DNA of 64,000 bases from Hymenobacter sp. YC55 (GTDB lineage Bacteria > Bacteroidota > Bacteroidia > Cytophagales > Hymenobacteraceae), in NCBI RefSeq assembly GCF_029433095.1, contig NZ_JARNTX010000002.1:992001-1056000 (forward strand). The letters are read 5' to 3'. Positions within the stretch are counted from its first letter, which is position 1. Each line of letters begins with the position of its first letter. Below the pieces are notes generated by a model, which was not told the origin of the DNA, did no database searches, and was given only the letters and a program-made list of their open reading frames with translations. Shown piece after piece: positions 50,874 through 58,625 of the stretch. The translations under genes were made by a program, and so were the position numbers.

Positions 50874-51758
50874 ATGAGACGACTTGAAGGAAAGGTAGCC
50901 ATTGTCACGGGCGGAGGCGCGGGCATTGGTGAAGCCATTTGTAAGAAATTTGCCAATGAAGGAGCTGCCGTAGTCGTGGTAGGCTTGGAAAGTGACCCGG
51001 TACGCAAAGTGGTGGACGAAATCCAAATGCGGGGCGGGGCTGCCGTAGGATACCTCGGGGATATTTCGCACGAAAAAAACGCTGAAGAATGCGTGCAACT
51101 CGCTATTGAAGACTTCGGCAAGCTCGATATCCTAATCAACAACGCGGGCGTGTTTCCGGCCATCTCCGAACTGGATAAGTATCCGGTAGATGCCTTCGAA
51201 TACATGATTAAAAACAACATCTACTCCACCTTCATGATGACGCGTGCCGCGCTGCCATACTTGCAGAAAACGCACGGCAACATCGTAACGGCTGGTTCGG
51301 AAGCGGGCTGGATGGGTATTGCCGAAAACACGCCCTACGGCGGCACCAAGGCTTTCAACCACGCCTTTATGAAGGGCGTGTCCACGGAGCAAGCCAAGTA
51401 TGGCGTCCGCGCTAACTGCGTCTGCCCTGGCCCCGTCGACACGGCCTGGACGCATAAGGAAACGGGCCCGATGAGCGCCAAAATGGAAAAGCAAAACGTG
51501 GATGGACCACCGCTCGGCCGTCGCGGCACCCCCGAAGAAGTAGCCAACGTGTATCTATTCTTGGCCTCCGATGAAGCCAGTTACGTAACTGGGGCCCTCT
51601 ACTTCGTGGATGGCGGTATCACCAATTCCAAAGGCACTCCTGGCGCTGACGTGCCTAGCCACTTGCGCCGCGAGCCAGAAGGCGAATTGAACCTGAAGCA
51701 CGCCAAGGACGGTAACACCAAAATCAGGGAGGAAGCGGCTGGCACTATGGTGAACTAG
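50874..51758 (+). CDS. Short-chain dehydrogenase/reductase (SDR), classical type
   Basis: The protein has 294 residues from the ATG at 50874 (MRRLEGKVAIVTGG); the frame runs 15 codons further up without family homology. NAD(P) motif VTGGGAGIGEAI, NNAG in ILINNAGVFP, and the catalytic Tyr-x-x-x-Lys in YGGTKAFNHAFM are present. The late CPGPVDTAWT and LASDEASYVTGALYFVDGG segments confirm the family. It is about 40 residues longer than most SDRs because of a Lys/Glu-rich tail (HLRREPEGELN onward). The substrate is unknown. A perfect hairpin follows. Confidence 0.92.
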   Translation: MRRLEGKVAIVTGGGAGIGEAICKKFANEGAAVVVVGLESDPVRKVVDEIQMRGGAAVGYLGDISHEKNAEECVQLAIEDFGKLDILINNAGVFPAISELDKYPVDAFEYMIKNNIYSTFMMTRAALPYLQKTHGNIVTAGSEAGWMGIAENTPYGGTKAFNHAFMKGVSTEQAKYGVRANCVCPGPVDTAWTHKETGPMSAKMEKQNVDGPPLGRRGTPEEVANVYLFLASDEASYVTGALYFVDGGITNSKGTPGADVPSHLRREPEGELNLKHAKDGNTKIREEAAGTMVN

Positions 51759-51787
51759 CCCTAAGCCACCGTTGATGATACTTATAA

Positions 51788-51826
51788 AACAAACGCGGCT
51801 AGCCATTATGGCTAGCCGCGTTTGTT
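51788..51826. terminator. Bidirectional terminator between the SDR gene and the minus-strand run
   Basis: Bases 51788-51804 and 51810-51826 are perfect 17-base complements around ATTAT, with a T-rich flank on the plus side (TTTGTTTGT). Confidence 0.88.
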
Positions 51827-51873
51827 TGTGGTAACTGTAGAAGTTGCCTAAGCCGCTACGCTATGAGGACGCC

Positions 51874-52326
51874 TTACTTGTGCACCTCGGCTTTTTGCAG
51901 AGCAGCACCAATGCCAGAACGGTACTGCGGTGGGCTTCCCAACGACTGTTGAATCCGCATCACGTTCACTTGCCGCGCTGCTTCGTTGAAAAACTCAAGG
52001 CGACGAATCAACATCTCTTTGACTAGAACACGGCCTTCTGGGGTGCGCATCATGGCGCGCTTGTCTTCCAGAATCCGACGCATGATGGCTTCGGTTTCCG
52101 CTTCACGCTGCTGATACTGCGCCTGAAACTCGCGCAGCCGCTCCAAGCCTTCGGTGGTTAAGCGAAACTGGCCGCCGCCTTGGTTGAGCACTTCACACAG
52201 CACATACACCTCTAGTGGCAATGAGGTATTCAGAGCAGTAGTGCGCAAGTCGAGGCCAGCAGCCAAGGCATCAAGTATGATAAAGATGTTGCGCTCGAAT
52301 TGCTGGTAGTAAGCGGAAACTTCCAT
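51874..52326 (-). CDS. Uncharacterised helical protein next to MoxR
   Basis: The protein has 150 residues. It is mainly helical and charged: QQREAETEAIMRRILEDKRAMM and LVKEMLIRRLEFFNEAARQ. There is no signal peptide and I recognise no motif. A segment LEVYVLCEVLNQGGGQFRLTTEGLERL resembles a small winged-helix element, which is weak evidence. It follows the MoxR gene after 59 bases and is probably in the same transcript. Confidence 0.72.
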   Translation of the reverse strand: MEVSAYYQQFERNIFIILDALAAGLDLRTTALNTSLPLEVYVLCEVLNQGGGQFRLTTEGLERLREFQAQYQQREAETEAIMRRILEDKRAMMRTPEGRVLVKEMLIRRLEFFNEAARQVNVMRIQQSLGSPPQYRSGIGAALQKAEVHK

Positions 52327-52385
52327 GGAGGTATTTCTAAGTTTTCTTGGATAGAGAGCTGGTTGGCAGATGCAGAGTCAAGCTT

Positions 52386-53351
52386 TTACAGCAGCTCTTT
52401 CACGATTTGCTCCACCGATATGTTCTCGGCTTCAGCCTTGAAGTTACGGACCAAACGGTGCCGCAGAATGGGCAGGGCTACGGCTTTTACGTCCTCGATG
52501 TCGGGCGAGTACTTGCCATTGAGCAAAGCATTGCACTTAGCTCCTACAATAAGGTGCTGCGAAGCGCGCGGTCCGGCACCCCACTCCAGCAGCTGCGTGG
52601 CACGGGCCGCGCCTCGGCCGGTATTAGGGCGGGTTTTATGTACCAAACCTACAGCGTATTCCACCACGTTGTCGGCTACGGGCACGCGGCGCACCAAATG
52701 CTGAAAGGCCTGAATTTCATCGGCGTGCAAAACTTTGCTAACCGTGGGCTTGGTGTCAGAAGTGGTGTTCTTCACGATCTGCAATTCCGCCTCGTAGCTC
52801 GGGTAGCCCAACTCGATGTTGAACATAAACCGGTCGAGCTGGGCTTCAGGTAGGGGATAGGTGCCTTCTTGCTCGATGGGGTTCTGCGTAGCCAGTACAA
52901 AGAACGGGCGCTCCAGCGGGTAGCGCCGGCCGGCCACCGTCACGGCGTATTCCTGCATCGATTCAAGCAGGGCCGCCTGAGTTTTAGGTGGTGTGCGGTT
53001 GATTTCGTCGGCCAACACGATGTTGGCGAAGATAGGGCCCTGTACAAACTGGAAGTCGCGCTGCTGGGTGAGCGTCTCGGAGCCGACGATGTCGGAAGGC
53101 ATCAAGTCGGGGGTGAATTGCACCCGATTGAACGAGAGGTCCAGCGAGTCGGCAATGGTTTGAATGAGCAGCGTTTTGGCTAAGCCTGGCACCCCTACCA
53201 ACAAGCAATGCCCCTGCGAAAACACGGCAGTAAGCACCAGTCGTACTACCTCGTCCTGACCAATAATCACTTTGCCGATTTCCTTACGTAGCGTCTGGTA
53301 CGACTGCGCCAGGGCATCGGCGGCTTCTTTATCAGAAGAAAATGTGCGCAT
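52386..53351 (-). CDS. MoxR-type AAA ATPase
   Basis: The protein has 321 residues. Walker A LLVGVPGLAKTLL (about 56-68), Walker B LADEINRTPPKTQAALLE and sensor 1 FVLATQNPIEQEGTYPLPEAQLDRF are all present, with the MoxR helical lid GARATQ/LLEWGAGPRASQHLI. MoxR ATPases act as chaperone-like activators, usually with vWA proteins and DUF58 genes alongside. Here the following gene encodes only a small helical protein, so the usual partner is missing. It follows the SurA-like gene after 108 bases that contain a CAACAATCAAC-type inverted repeat. Confidence 0.93.
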   Translation of the reverse strand: MRTFSSDKEAADALAQSYQTLRKEIGKVIIGQDEVVRLVLTAVFSQGHCLLVGVPGLAKTLLIQTIADSLDLSFNRVQFTPDLMPSDIVGSETLTQQRDFQFVQGPIFANIVLADEINRTPPKTQAALLESMQEYAVTVAGRRYPLERPFFVLATQNPIEQEGTYPLPEAQLDRFMFNIELGYPSYEAELQIVKNTTSDTKPTVSKVLHADEIQAFQHLVRRVPVADNVVEYAVGLVHKTRPNTGRGAARATQLLEWGAGPRASQHLIVGAKCNALLNGKYSPDIEDVKAVALPILRHRLVRNFKAEAENISVEQIVKELL

Positions 53352-53400
53352 TCTATAAGTATTAGAGGCTGATTACTGCTTGTTAACCGTTGCAAAAAAA

Positions 53401-53442
53401 GTTGATTGTCGCTCATACCGCTTCGGCAAAGCAACAATCAAC
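53401..53442. repeat. Inverted repeat of CAACAATCAAC type
   Basis: GTTGATTGT (53401-53409) and ACAATCAAC (53434-53442) pair; the following CAACAATCAGCAATT run (to 53462) continues the same motif. It lies just downstream of the SurA-like gene's stop (53460). Confidence 0.5.
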
Positions 53443-53459
53443 CATTCAACAATCAGCAA

Positions 53460-54848
53460 TTAATTTACCGTATTGAGCAGCTTGCAGCCACTGTACTGCG
53501 GGTCGACTTCGATAAAGACGCTGCCACGGTTCTTCTCAAACCACTCATCCAGCGCCTTGTTTTTCTTTTCCGATAAAGCGGCCTGGGCTAGCTTTTGGTA
53601 GTCGTCTTTGAAGTTGGCTTGGTGCGGCGGCGTGTTCGATTTCAGCCAAATGATACGCATAGCATCCTTACCGTCGTCGGTGCGGTAGGGCATGGGCGGC
53701 GTTACGTGGCCTACTTTCATCGTATCGATGGTGAAGAAAATGGCGGGGTCCAGCTTGTCGAGCGGCAAATACGAGCTGCCGTCTTCGCGGTTCTGAAGCA
53801 GGCCGCCGTTTGCGCCCGACTGCTTGTCATCGGAGTTGTCTTTGGCGGCTTTGGCAAACGTGATACTGTCGGCCAATATGCGGCGGCGCAGCGTGGTTAG
53901 TTCCTTAGCGGCTTCGTTGACGTCGGTGCTGCCGGTAGTTGGCTTGATCAGGATGTGGCGGGTGCTGTACTTGTCGCCTTTGCGCTCAATCAGCTGAATT
54001 AGGTGAAAACCGAACTGCGACTCCACTACCGGCGACAAACCACCTGGCTCTAGGCGCAATGCGGCCGCTTCATACTCCGGTACCAGCTCTTTGCGCCCAA
54101 AGAAGCCTAGGTAGCCACCTTGTGCTCCAGAGCCGGGATCTTCGGAAAACTGCTTGGCCAACGTCTCGAAGCTTTCGCCGGCCAGAATGCGAGCCCGCAA
54201 ATCGTTGAGTTTGGCCTGGGCCGCCTGCTTGGCCGTAGTATTCACCTTAGCAAACTTGATGATCTGGCCTACTTCCACTTCGGTGGAGTAGTAGGGGAGG
54301 CTGTCCTTGGGAATGCGGTTGAAAAACTGACGCACTTCGCGGGGTGTTACGGTCACTTTGCCGGAAATCTGCTCCTGCATCTTCTGCTGAATCAGCTGCT
54401 CTTTCACCTGGGGCCGCAAGTCCTCTTTTAGCTGCTTGATAGGCTTGTTGTAGTACTCTTCCAGCTTCTTCTCCGAGCCAATCTGCTGAGCAAAGTAGTT
54501 CATGCGGCGGTCTAGCTCGCCTTTCACCTGCGAATCTTCCACCACTACCGAGTCGGTTTCGGCTTTGGCTAGCAGCAGTTTGTTTAGGGCCAAGCTTTGC
54601 AGCACGCGGCACTGCATATCCGGCGGAAGAGGTTTGCCCTCGGCCCGCGCCTTCTCCTGGGCCATGATGGTCTCCAAGTCGGAGCGTAGTACTATCTGGT
54701 TGTCGATTTTGGCAATGATGCCGTCAACAATGGTTTGGCCAACAGGACGGCCTACACCCAACTGGGCGTAGCTGGCCGAAAAGGTGCCAGCCAGCAGCAA
54801 TACGGTCAGCAGGGCTGCCCGTTTCAATACATCAATAGAATGAGTCAT
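53460..54848 (-). CDS. SurA-like periplasmic peptidyl-prolyl isomerase
   Basis: The protein has 462 residues from the ATG at 54848; a TTG four codons upstream also keeps the frame. After the signal peptide (ending ASYAQ), a SurA-N-like chaperone region begins GIIAKIDNQIVLRSDLE. Two parvulin domains follow: one around 175-275 (LAKQFSEDPGSGAQGGYLGFFGRKE...SQFGFHLIQL) and a second, less conserved one around 285-395 (YSTRHILIKP...). It should assist outer-membrane protein folding. It follows the PpiD-like gene and precedes the MoxR gene on the same strand, a common arrangement in this phylum as I recall. Confidence 0.9.
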   Translation of the reverse strand: MTHSIDVLKRAALLTVLLLAGTFSASYAQLGVGRPVGQTIVDGIIAKIDNQIVLRSDLETIMAQEKARAEGKPLPPDMQCRVLQSLALNKLLLAKAETDSVVVEDSQVKGELDRRMNYFAQQIGSEKKLEEYYNKPIKQLKEDLRPQVKEQLIQQKMQEQISGKVTVTPREVRQFFNRIPKDSLPYYSTEVEVGQIIKFAKVNTTAKQAAQAKLNDLRARILAGESFETLAKQFSEDPGSGAQGGYLGFFGRKELVPEYEAAALRLEPGGLSPVVESQFGFHLIQLIERKGDKYSTRHILIKPTTGSTDVNEAAKELTTLRRRILADSITFAKAAKDNSDDKQSGANGGLLQNREDGSSYLPLDKLDPAIFFTIDTMKVGHVTPPMPYRTDDGKDAMRIIWLKSNTPPHQANFKDDYQKLAQAALSEKKNKALDEWFEKNRGSVFIEVDPQYSGCKLLNTVN

Positions 54849-55205
54849 GGGTTGATTCAAGGGATACGTTCGGTACCGAGCAACAATACTACCGAACCAG
54901 GCAGCTTACAGAACGCAGAAAGCCACGCGTAAATTTCAACATAAATCCTTTCTCCGACAAAAACCAGCCGGCAACCGGGTTCGATTCAAAGAGACTAGAA
55001 GTTGCGTCTGCGTTGCATGCCTTCCTAAGTAACACTTCAGAGGACTTGTATAGCTTCAAGCAAGCTGCCGTTTTCGGAAAGTGAAGAGCATTTTACAGCT
55101 AGGAACTCCACTATATGTTTTAGGTTCTCTGAGAAGTAGACAGCTCAAACACTATGAAACAAAAAGCCCCGGCCGAAACCGGGGCTTGTTTGAAAAAGCA
55201 TGGGG
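54849..55205. other. Intergenic region between the PpiD-like and SurA-like genes
   Basis: This gap of 357 bases contains the PpiD-like gene's terminator (55164-55187) at its right end. The left 300 bases should hold the promoter of the SurA-like gene, but I found no strong TAnnTTTG box. GGTTCGATT near 54978 looks like a T-loop but there is no tRNA around it. Confidence 0.5.
55164..55187 (-). terminator. Intrinsic terminator of the PpiD-like gene
   Basis: AAGCCCCGG (55164-55172) and CCGGGGCTT (55179-55187) form a strong stem with an A-run on the left, which gives a T-run on the minus strand. Confidence 0.88.
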
Positions 55206-57527
55206 TTACTTGGTCACCAACTTGTCTACTTCCGGTTGGTTGATTTGCACTGGGTATTTGGTGCGGAGTTGTGTTATCCACTCTTTTTCCAAGTAGTTCT
55301 GGTAATCGGAAGTGGCAAGGCCGCGTGCCTCGGCCAGCGTTTTGGGACCAGCGGGCAGTACCTTGTCGATAACAACCGTGTAATAGCGGCCATCTTTCTG
55401 CACATCGTACGAGCCAGGACCGCGGCTCATCAGCTCGTCAACCACCTTGTTGTCGCCTTTGGCAAAGGCCTTCTGCATAATCTGGACCGACAGCGGATTT
55501 TGGGCGTTAAGCTGCTCTTCCAGGGCCGTAGTAGTCGAGCTGAATACATTGGCAACCGCCGTGTTGCTGGCCGCTGCATTTGCCTGCGTGGTTTGTTTGA
55601 TCCGGTTGGCTGCCACGCCTTTGCTGGTAAGGTAAGTGACAACGGCAGCGGCGCGTCGGCGTGCAATACCGGCCGCCTCGCCTTTTTTAAAGCGGCCCGT
55701 TACCGTTACACTCAGCGCCGTGTCGGCCTGCATAGCACTAGCCAAGCCATCGAGTGCTAAGCTTGCGTTTTTGGCGAGCTTGTCGGTGTTGCCAGTGAAG
55801 CCGATGGGTTGAGGCGCCAAGCGCGGCACGGCGTAGCGGCCGAGCTTGAGCTGCTGCCGGGCCTGGGTTAGCAGAGCTGGCGAGGCGGCGCTAATAACCG
55901 TGCCCTGCACGCGGTTTTCCCACTGGTACTTGCTTTGGTTTTCGGTGAAGTATTTCTGCAAGCCCACAGTGTCCTCGATGGCCTTGCTCCATACTTTCTC
56001 GTCCATGAGCTGGAACAACAGAATACCGTCGCGGTACTCTTTTACCAGCATGCGGTAGTCTTCATACTTGTTTTCGAGGTTGCTCTTCTCGAAGTCCGTC
56101 AAGCTCTGCTCTACATATTGATCATAGAGCTGCTGGGCCACGAAACGCGGCTCAGCACCGGGCCGAGGCCGTTGGCTTTTCTGAACGTAAGTCAGGAAAT
56201 CAGCTACTGTATAGTTTTTGTCCTTGATGCTGAACAAGGTTTGCGCATCGCCTTCCACCTTCTTGGCGCTTTTGCTGGCTTTGCCAGTGGTAGTAGCCGC
56301 AGCAGGGGCCGTGTACTTGAAGCGGCCATTCACCAGCGCAGTATCGGCTTTGGTGAAAGCGTAGTCTTTGCCAGCTTGGTTTTCAGTGAACTGGTTTTCG
56401 GTGCGTACGCGCTTTAAGAAGGCGGCCTTGTTTAGCTCGGAGCGCGAGTCTTTGGCCACTTTGCTTTTCAGCGTGGGCTCCATAGCTTCAAATGTCGGCA
56501 CCGGCTGCTTCTCAATCAGCTTGATGATGTGCCAGCCATAAGGCGTCTGGACGGGCGCCGAAATTTGTCCCGGCGACTGGAGCTTGAAAGCTACTTCTTC
56601 AAATGAGGGAATCATGCGGCCTGTACCGAAGGGAGGCAACTCGCCACTGTTGGCAGCCGAGCCGGCGTCTTCCGAAAACTGCGCAACCAGCTTTTCCCAG
56701 TTCTCTTTGCGCTGCGTGAGGCGGCTGTAGAGCTCGTCGATCTTCTTTTTCGCCGTTACCGAGTCGGCTTTTGGCATGCCGGGCGTCGCCCGAATCATCA
56801 AGTGAGCCACTTTGATTTCGCCTTGCGCAGGCCGCACATCGTTCACCTTAATCAGGTGATACCCGAAGCGCGTCCGCACCGGCTGCGAAATTTGACCTAC
56901 CGGGGTTTTGAAGGCAGCCGTTTCAAAGGGATATACCATTTGCATGGCCGTGAAGTAGCCGAGGCGGCCGCCGTTTTCGCGGGCCGAGGGGTCTTCACTG
57001 ACTTCACGGGCTACCTGCTCGAAGTTGGCATTGCTGCTCACGCGCTGGCGCAGCGCCGTGGCTTTCTGGTAAGCGGCCAGAGTATCTGCGGGAGTGGGCT
57101 CGGCGGGTAAGCGCACCAGAATGTGTGAGGCATTTACTTCTTTGCTCATCCGCTCGTATGCCTCCCGTACCAACTGGTCGGTTACGCTTTTCTCGGTGAG
57201 GTATGGTTGTGCTAGCTGCTGCTTGTAGCCGTCTAGCTCGCGCTTAAAAGCCTGGGTGGTATCGAGGCCGCGCTGCTCGGCTTCCAGCACCTTCAGCTTG
57301 AAGTTGGTGTAGAGGTCCAAATACTCAGAGACGCTAGCACGCGTGCCGTATTCGGGAGCCGAACTGTTGTTTTTGCGATAAACGTAGGCAAACTCCCCCG
57401 CTGGCACCGGCGTAGTGCCAAGCGTTTCAACAACAGGTTGTTTGGCGGTGGTAGTGGGTTTGGTCGCCTGGCAGGCGGCTAATAGCGCGACGGCAACGGT
57501 GCCGGCGTACAAAATGCGTTTGTGCAT
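55206..57527 (-). CDS. PpiD/SurA-like peptidyl-prolyl isomerase lipoprotein
   Basis: The protein has 773 residues from the ATG at 57527, which puts the lipobox VALLAAC (Cys19) correctly; the frame is 33 codons longer. Two parvulin domains: about 131-230 (ASHILVRLPAEP...GGRLGYFTAMQMVYPFE) and about 235-350 (VAHLMIRATPG...GELPPFGTGRMIPSFE). The remaining C-terminal 400 residues contain KSQRPRPGAEPRFVAQQLYDQYVEQ and further helical segments, then an OmpA-like stretch (LDGLASAMQADTALSVTVTGRFKKG, IARRRAAAVVTYLTSKGV). This last domain is unusual and could bind peptidoglycan. It probably works with the SurA-like protein in envelope folding. Confidence 0.88.
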   Translation of the reverse strand: MHKRILYAGTVAVALLAACQATKPTTTAKQPVVETLGTTPVPAGEFAYVYRKNNSSAPEYGTRASVSEYLDLYTNFKLKVLEAEQRGLDTTQAFKRELDGYKQQLAQPYLTEKSVTDQLVREAYERMSKEVNASHILVRLPAEPTPADTLAAYQKATALRQRVSSNANFEQVAREVSEDPSARENGGRLGYFTAMQMVYPFETAAFKTPVGQISQPVRTRFGYHLIKVNDVRPAQGEIKVAHLMIRATPGMPKADSVTAKKKIDELYSRLTQRKENWEKLVAQFSEDAGSAANSGELPPFGTGRMIPSFEEVAFKLQSPGQISAPVQTPYGWHIIKLIEKQPVPTFEAMEPTLKSKVAKDSRSELNKAAFLKRVRTENQFTENQAGKDYAFTKADTALVNGRFKYTAPAAATTTGKASKSAKKVEGDAQTLFSIKDKNYTVADFLTYVQKSQRPRPGAEPRFVAQQLYDQYVEQSLTDFEKSNLENKYEDYRMLVKEYRDGILLFQLMDEKVWSKAIEDTVGLQKYFTENQSKYQWENRVQGTVISAASPALLTQARQQLKLGRYAVPRLAPQPIGFTGNTDKLAKNASLALDGLASAMQADTALSVTVTGRFKKGEAAGIARRRAAAVVTYLTSKGVAANRIKQTTQANAAASNTAVANVFSSTTTALEEQLNAQNPLSVQIMQKAFAKGDNKVVDELMSRGPGSYDVQKDGRYYTVVIDKVLPAGPKTLAEARGLATSDYQNYLEKEWITQLRTKYPVQINQPEVDKLVTK

Positions 57528-57812
57528 ATAAAGTATAAGAAACTGCAATACGCAGCAATTGCTCCCCAAAGTCGACTGGGCGTAGCGAACTGCCTGTTGC
57601 AATTTTACGTAATTTTTTTCGCCCACTCGCTAAGCAAGGTAGTTGGCTAGTGCAGTAGCTTCTTGTTAAAGCCATAGCGCGGGAGCCAGCGCAGAGTGCT
57701 TATTCTTGGCAGGTCTCGTTGCGTTATACCTCCTCACTCGCCTTCTTTCCTATCTCAGCTTGTAGGCGCGAAAACTCAACACCTCACCCGCTCGGATAGT
57801 TGCTAGGCGCAC

Positions 57813-58256
57813 TTACTGCCCTGCTGAATTTGATTCGGTGAAAGGGGTGAGATGCTTATACAGCCGACAAACGTTCCGGCTGCCATTGCTGCTAAATTCC
57901 ACGCGGTCCATAATCCGGTTGACCAAAGTCATACCTACCCCACCTCTTTTACCTAACCGAATAAATTCCGATAAGTCGGGCTCGTGGTAAGTGGAGGGCC
58001 GGTAGTAGGTAGCAGCATTATCGAATATCTCGATAGCGAATAAGTGGTCCTCGATATCTATTGCAAGGTCCAGGTATTGCGACTCATCCTCGCCGTTGGC
58101 GTGGATAATAAGGTTGGCAACTACCTCATCTACAGCGAGTACAATTTGATTGAGTTGTAGAGTCGATAGGTTACAATCTAGCAGGGAAGCCGCAACAAAG
58201 TCGCGGACAGCCTTCAGGTTGCCTCGGCTACAACTGATCCGAAGTGCGTTTTTCAT
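57813..58256 (-). CDS. RsbW/SpoIIAB-like anti-sigma ATP-binding protein
   Basis: The protein has 147 residues from MKNALRISCS (ATG 58256); the frame is 20 codons longer upstream but overlaps the STAS gene. It is a HATPase_c_2-type domain: N box VLAVDEVVANLIIHANG, D-N motif EIFDNAATYY, and GGVGMTLVNRIMDRVEF. RsbW-type kinases phosphorylate the STAS antagonist and bind a target. It is the third gene of the PP2C-STAS-ATPase operon, with a gap of 25 bases after STAS. No sigma factor gene is adjacent. Confidence 0.9.
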   Translation of the reverse strand: MKNALRISCSRGNLKAVRDFVAASLLDCNLSTLQLNQIVLAVDEVVANLIIHANGEDESQYLDLAIDIEDHLFAIEIFDNAATYYRPSTYHEPDLSEFIRLGKRGGVGMTLVNRIMDRVEFSSNGSRNVCRLYKHLTPFTESNSAGQ

Positions 58257-58281
58257 CCCTGCTGATCGTTCAAAAATAAGT

Positions 58282-58611
58282 TTATACGGCAGTAGCCTCT
58301 TCTTCCGATGGCACAATGGTCATCAGGGTGTCGAGGCCAAGAATTTCAAATACGTTGTACACTTTATCCTGCATGTTGAAGAATACCAGCTTCACACCTG
58401 CATCCTGAAATTGCTGTAAGTGAGAAATGAAAACTCCAAGGCCAGCCGAAGAAATGTAGTTCAGCTGCTTGCAGTTGATAAGCACCTTCTGAAACTGAAG
58501 TGTTTCGGGCTTAGCCAACTCTGTATCCAGCAATACCGAGGAGCTTGCGTCTAGCTCACCGTCAAGGATTAGAGTAAGCGTACCGGCGGAAGAATGTTGA
58601 GTTATTTTCAT
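58282..58611 (-). CDS. STAS-domain anti-sigma factor antagonist
   Basis: The protein has 109 residues. The STAS fold begins GTLTLILDGELDASSSVLLDTELAKP and contains LINCKQLNYISSAGLGVFISHLQQF. The Ser of YISSAGLG is the usual phosphorylation site in SpoIIAA/RsbV. It should alternate between phosphorylation by the RsbW-like kinase and dephosphorylation by the PP2C enzyme. The gene starts 14 bases after the PP2C gene. Confidence 0.93.
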   Translation of the reverse strand: MKITQHSSAGTLTLILDGELDASSSVLLDTELAKPETLQFQKVLINCKQLNYISSAGLGVFISHLQQFQDAGVKLVFFNMQDKVYNVFEILGLDTLMTIVPSEEEATAV

Positions 58612-58625
58612 AAGGTCAGGGTACG

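Noticed and set aside
54970..55000. tRNA suggested by GGTTCGATT
   Set aside because: The sequence lacks a matching T-stem partner, acceptor stem, anticodon arm and CCA context.
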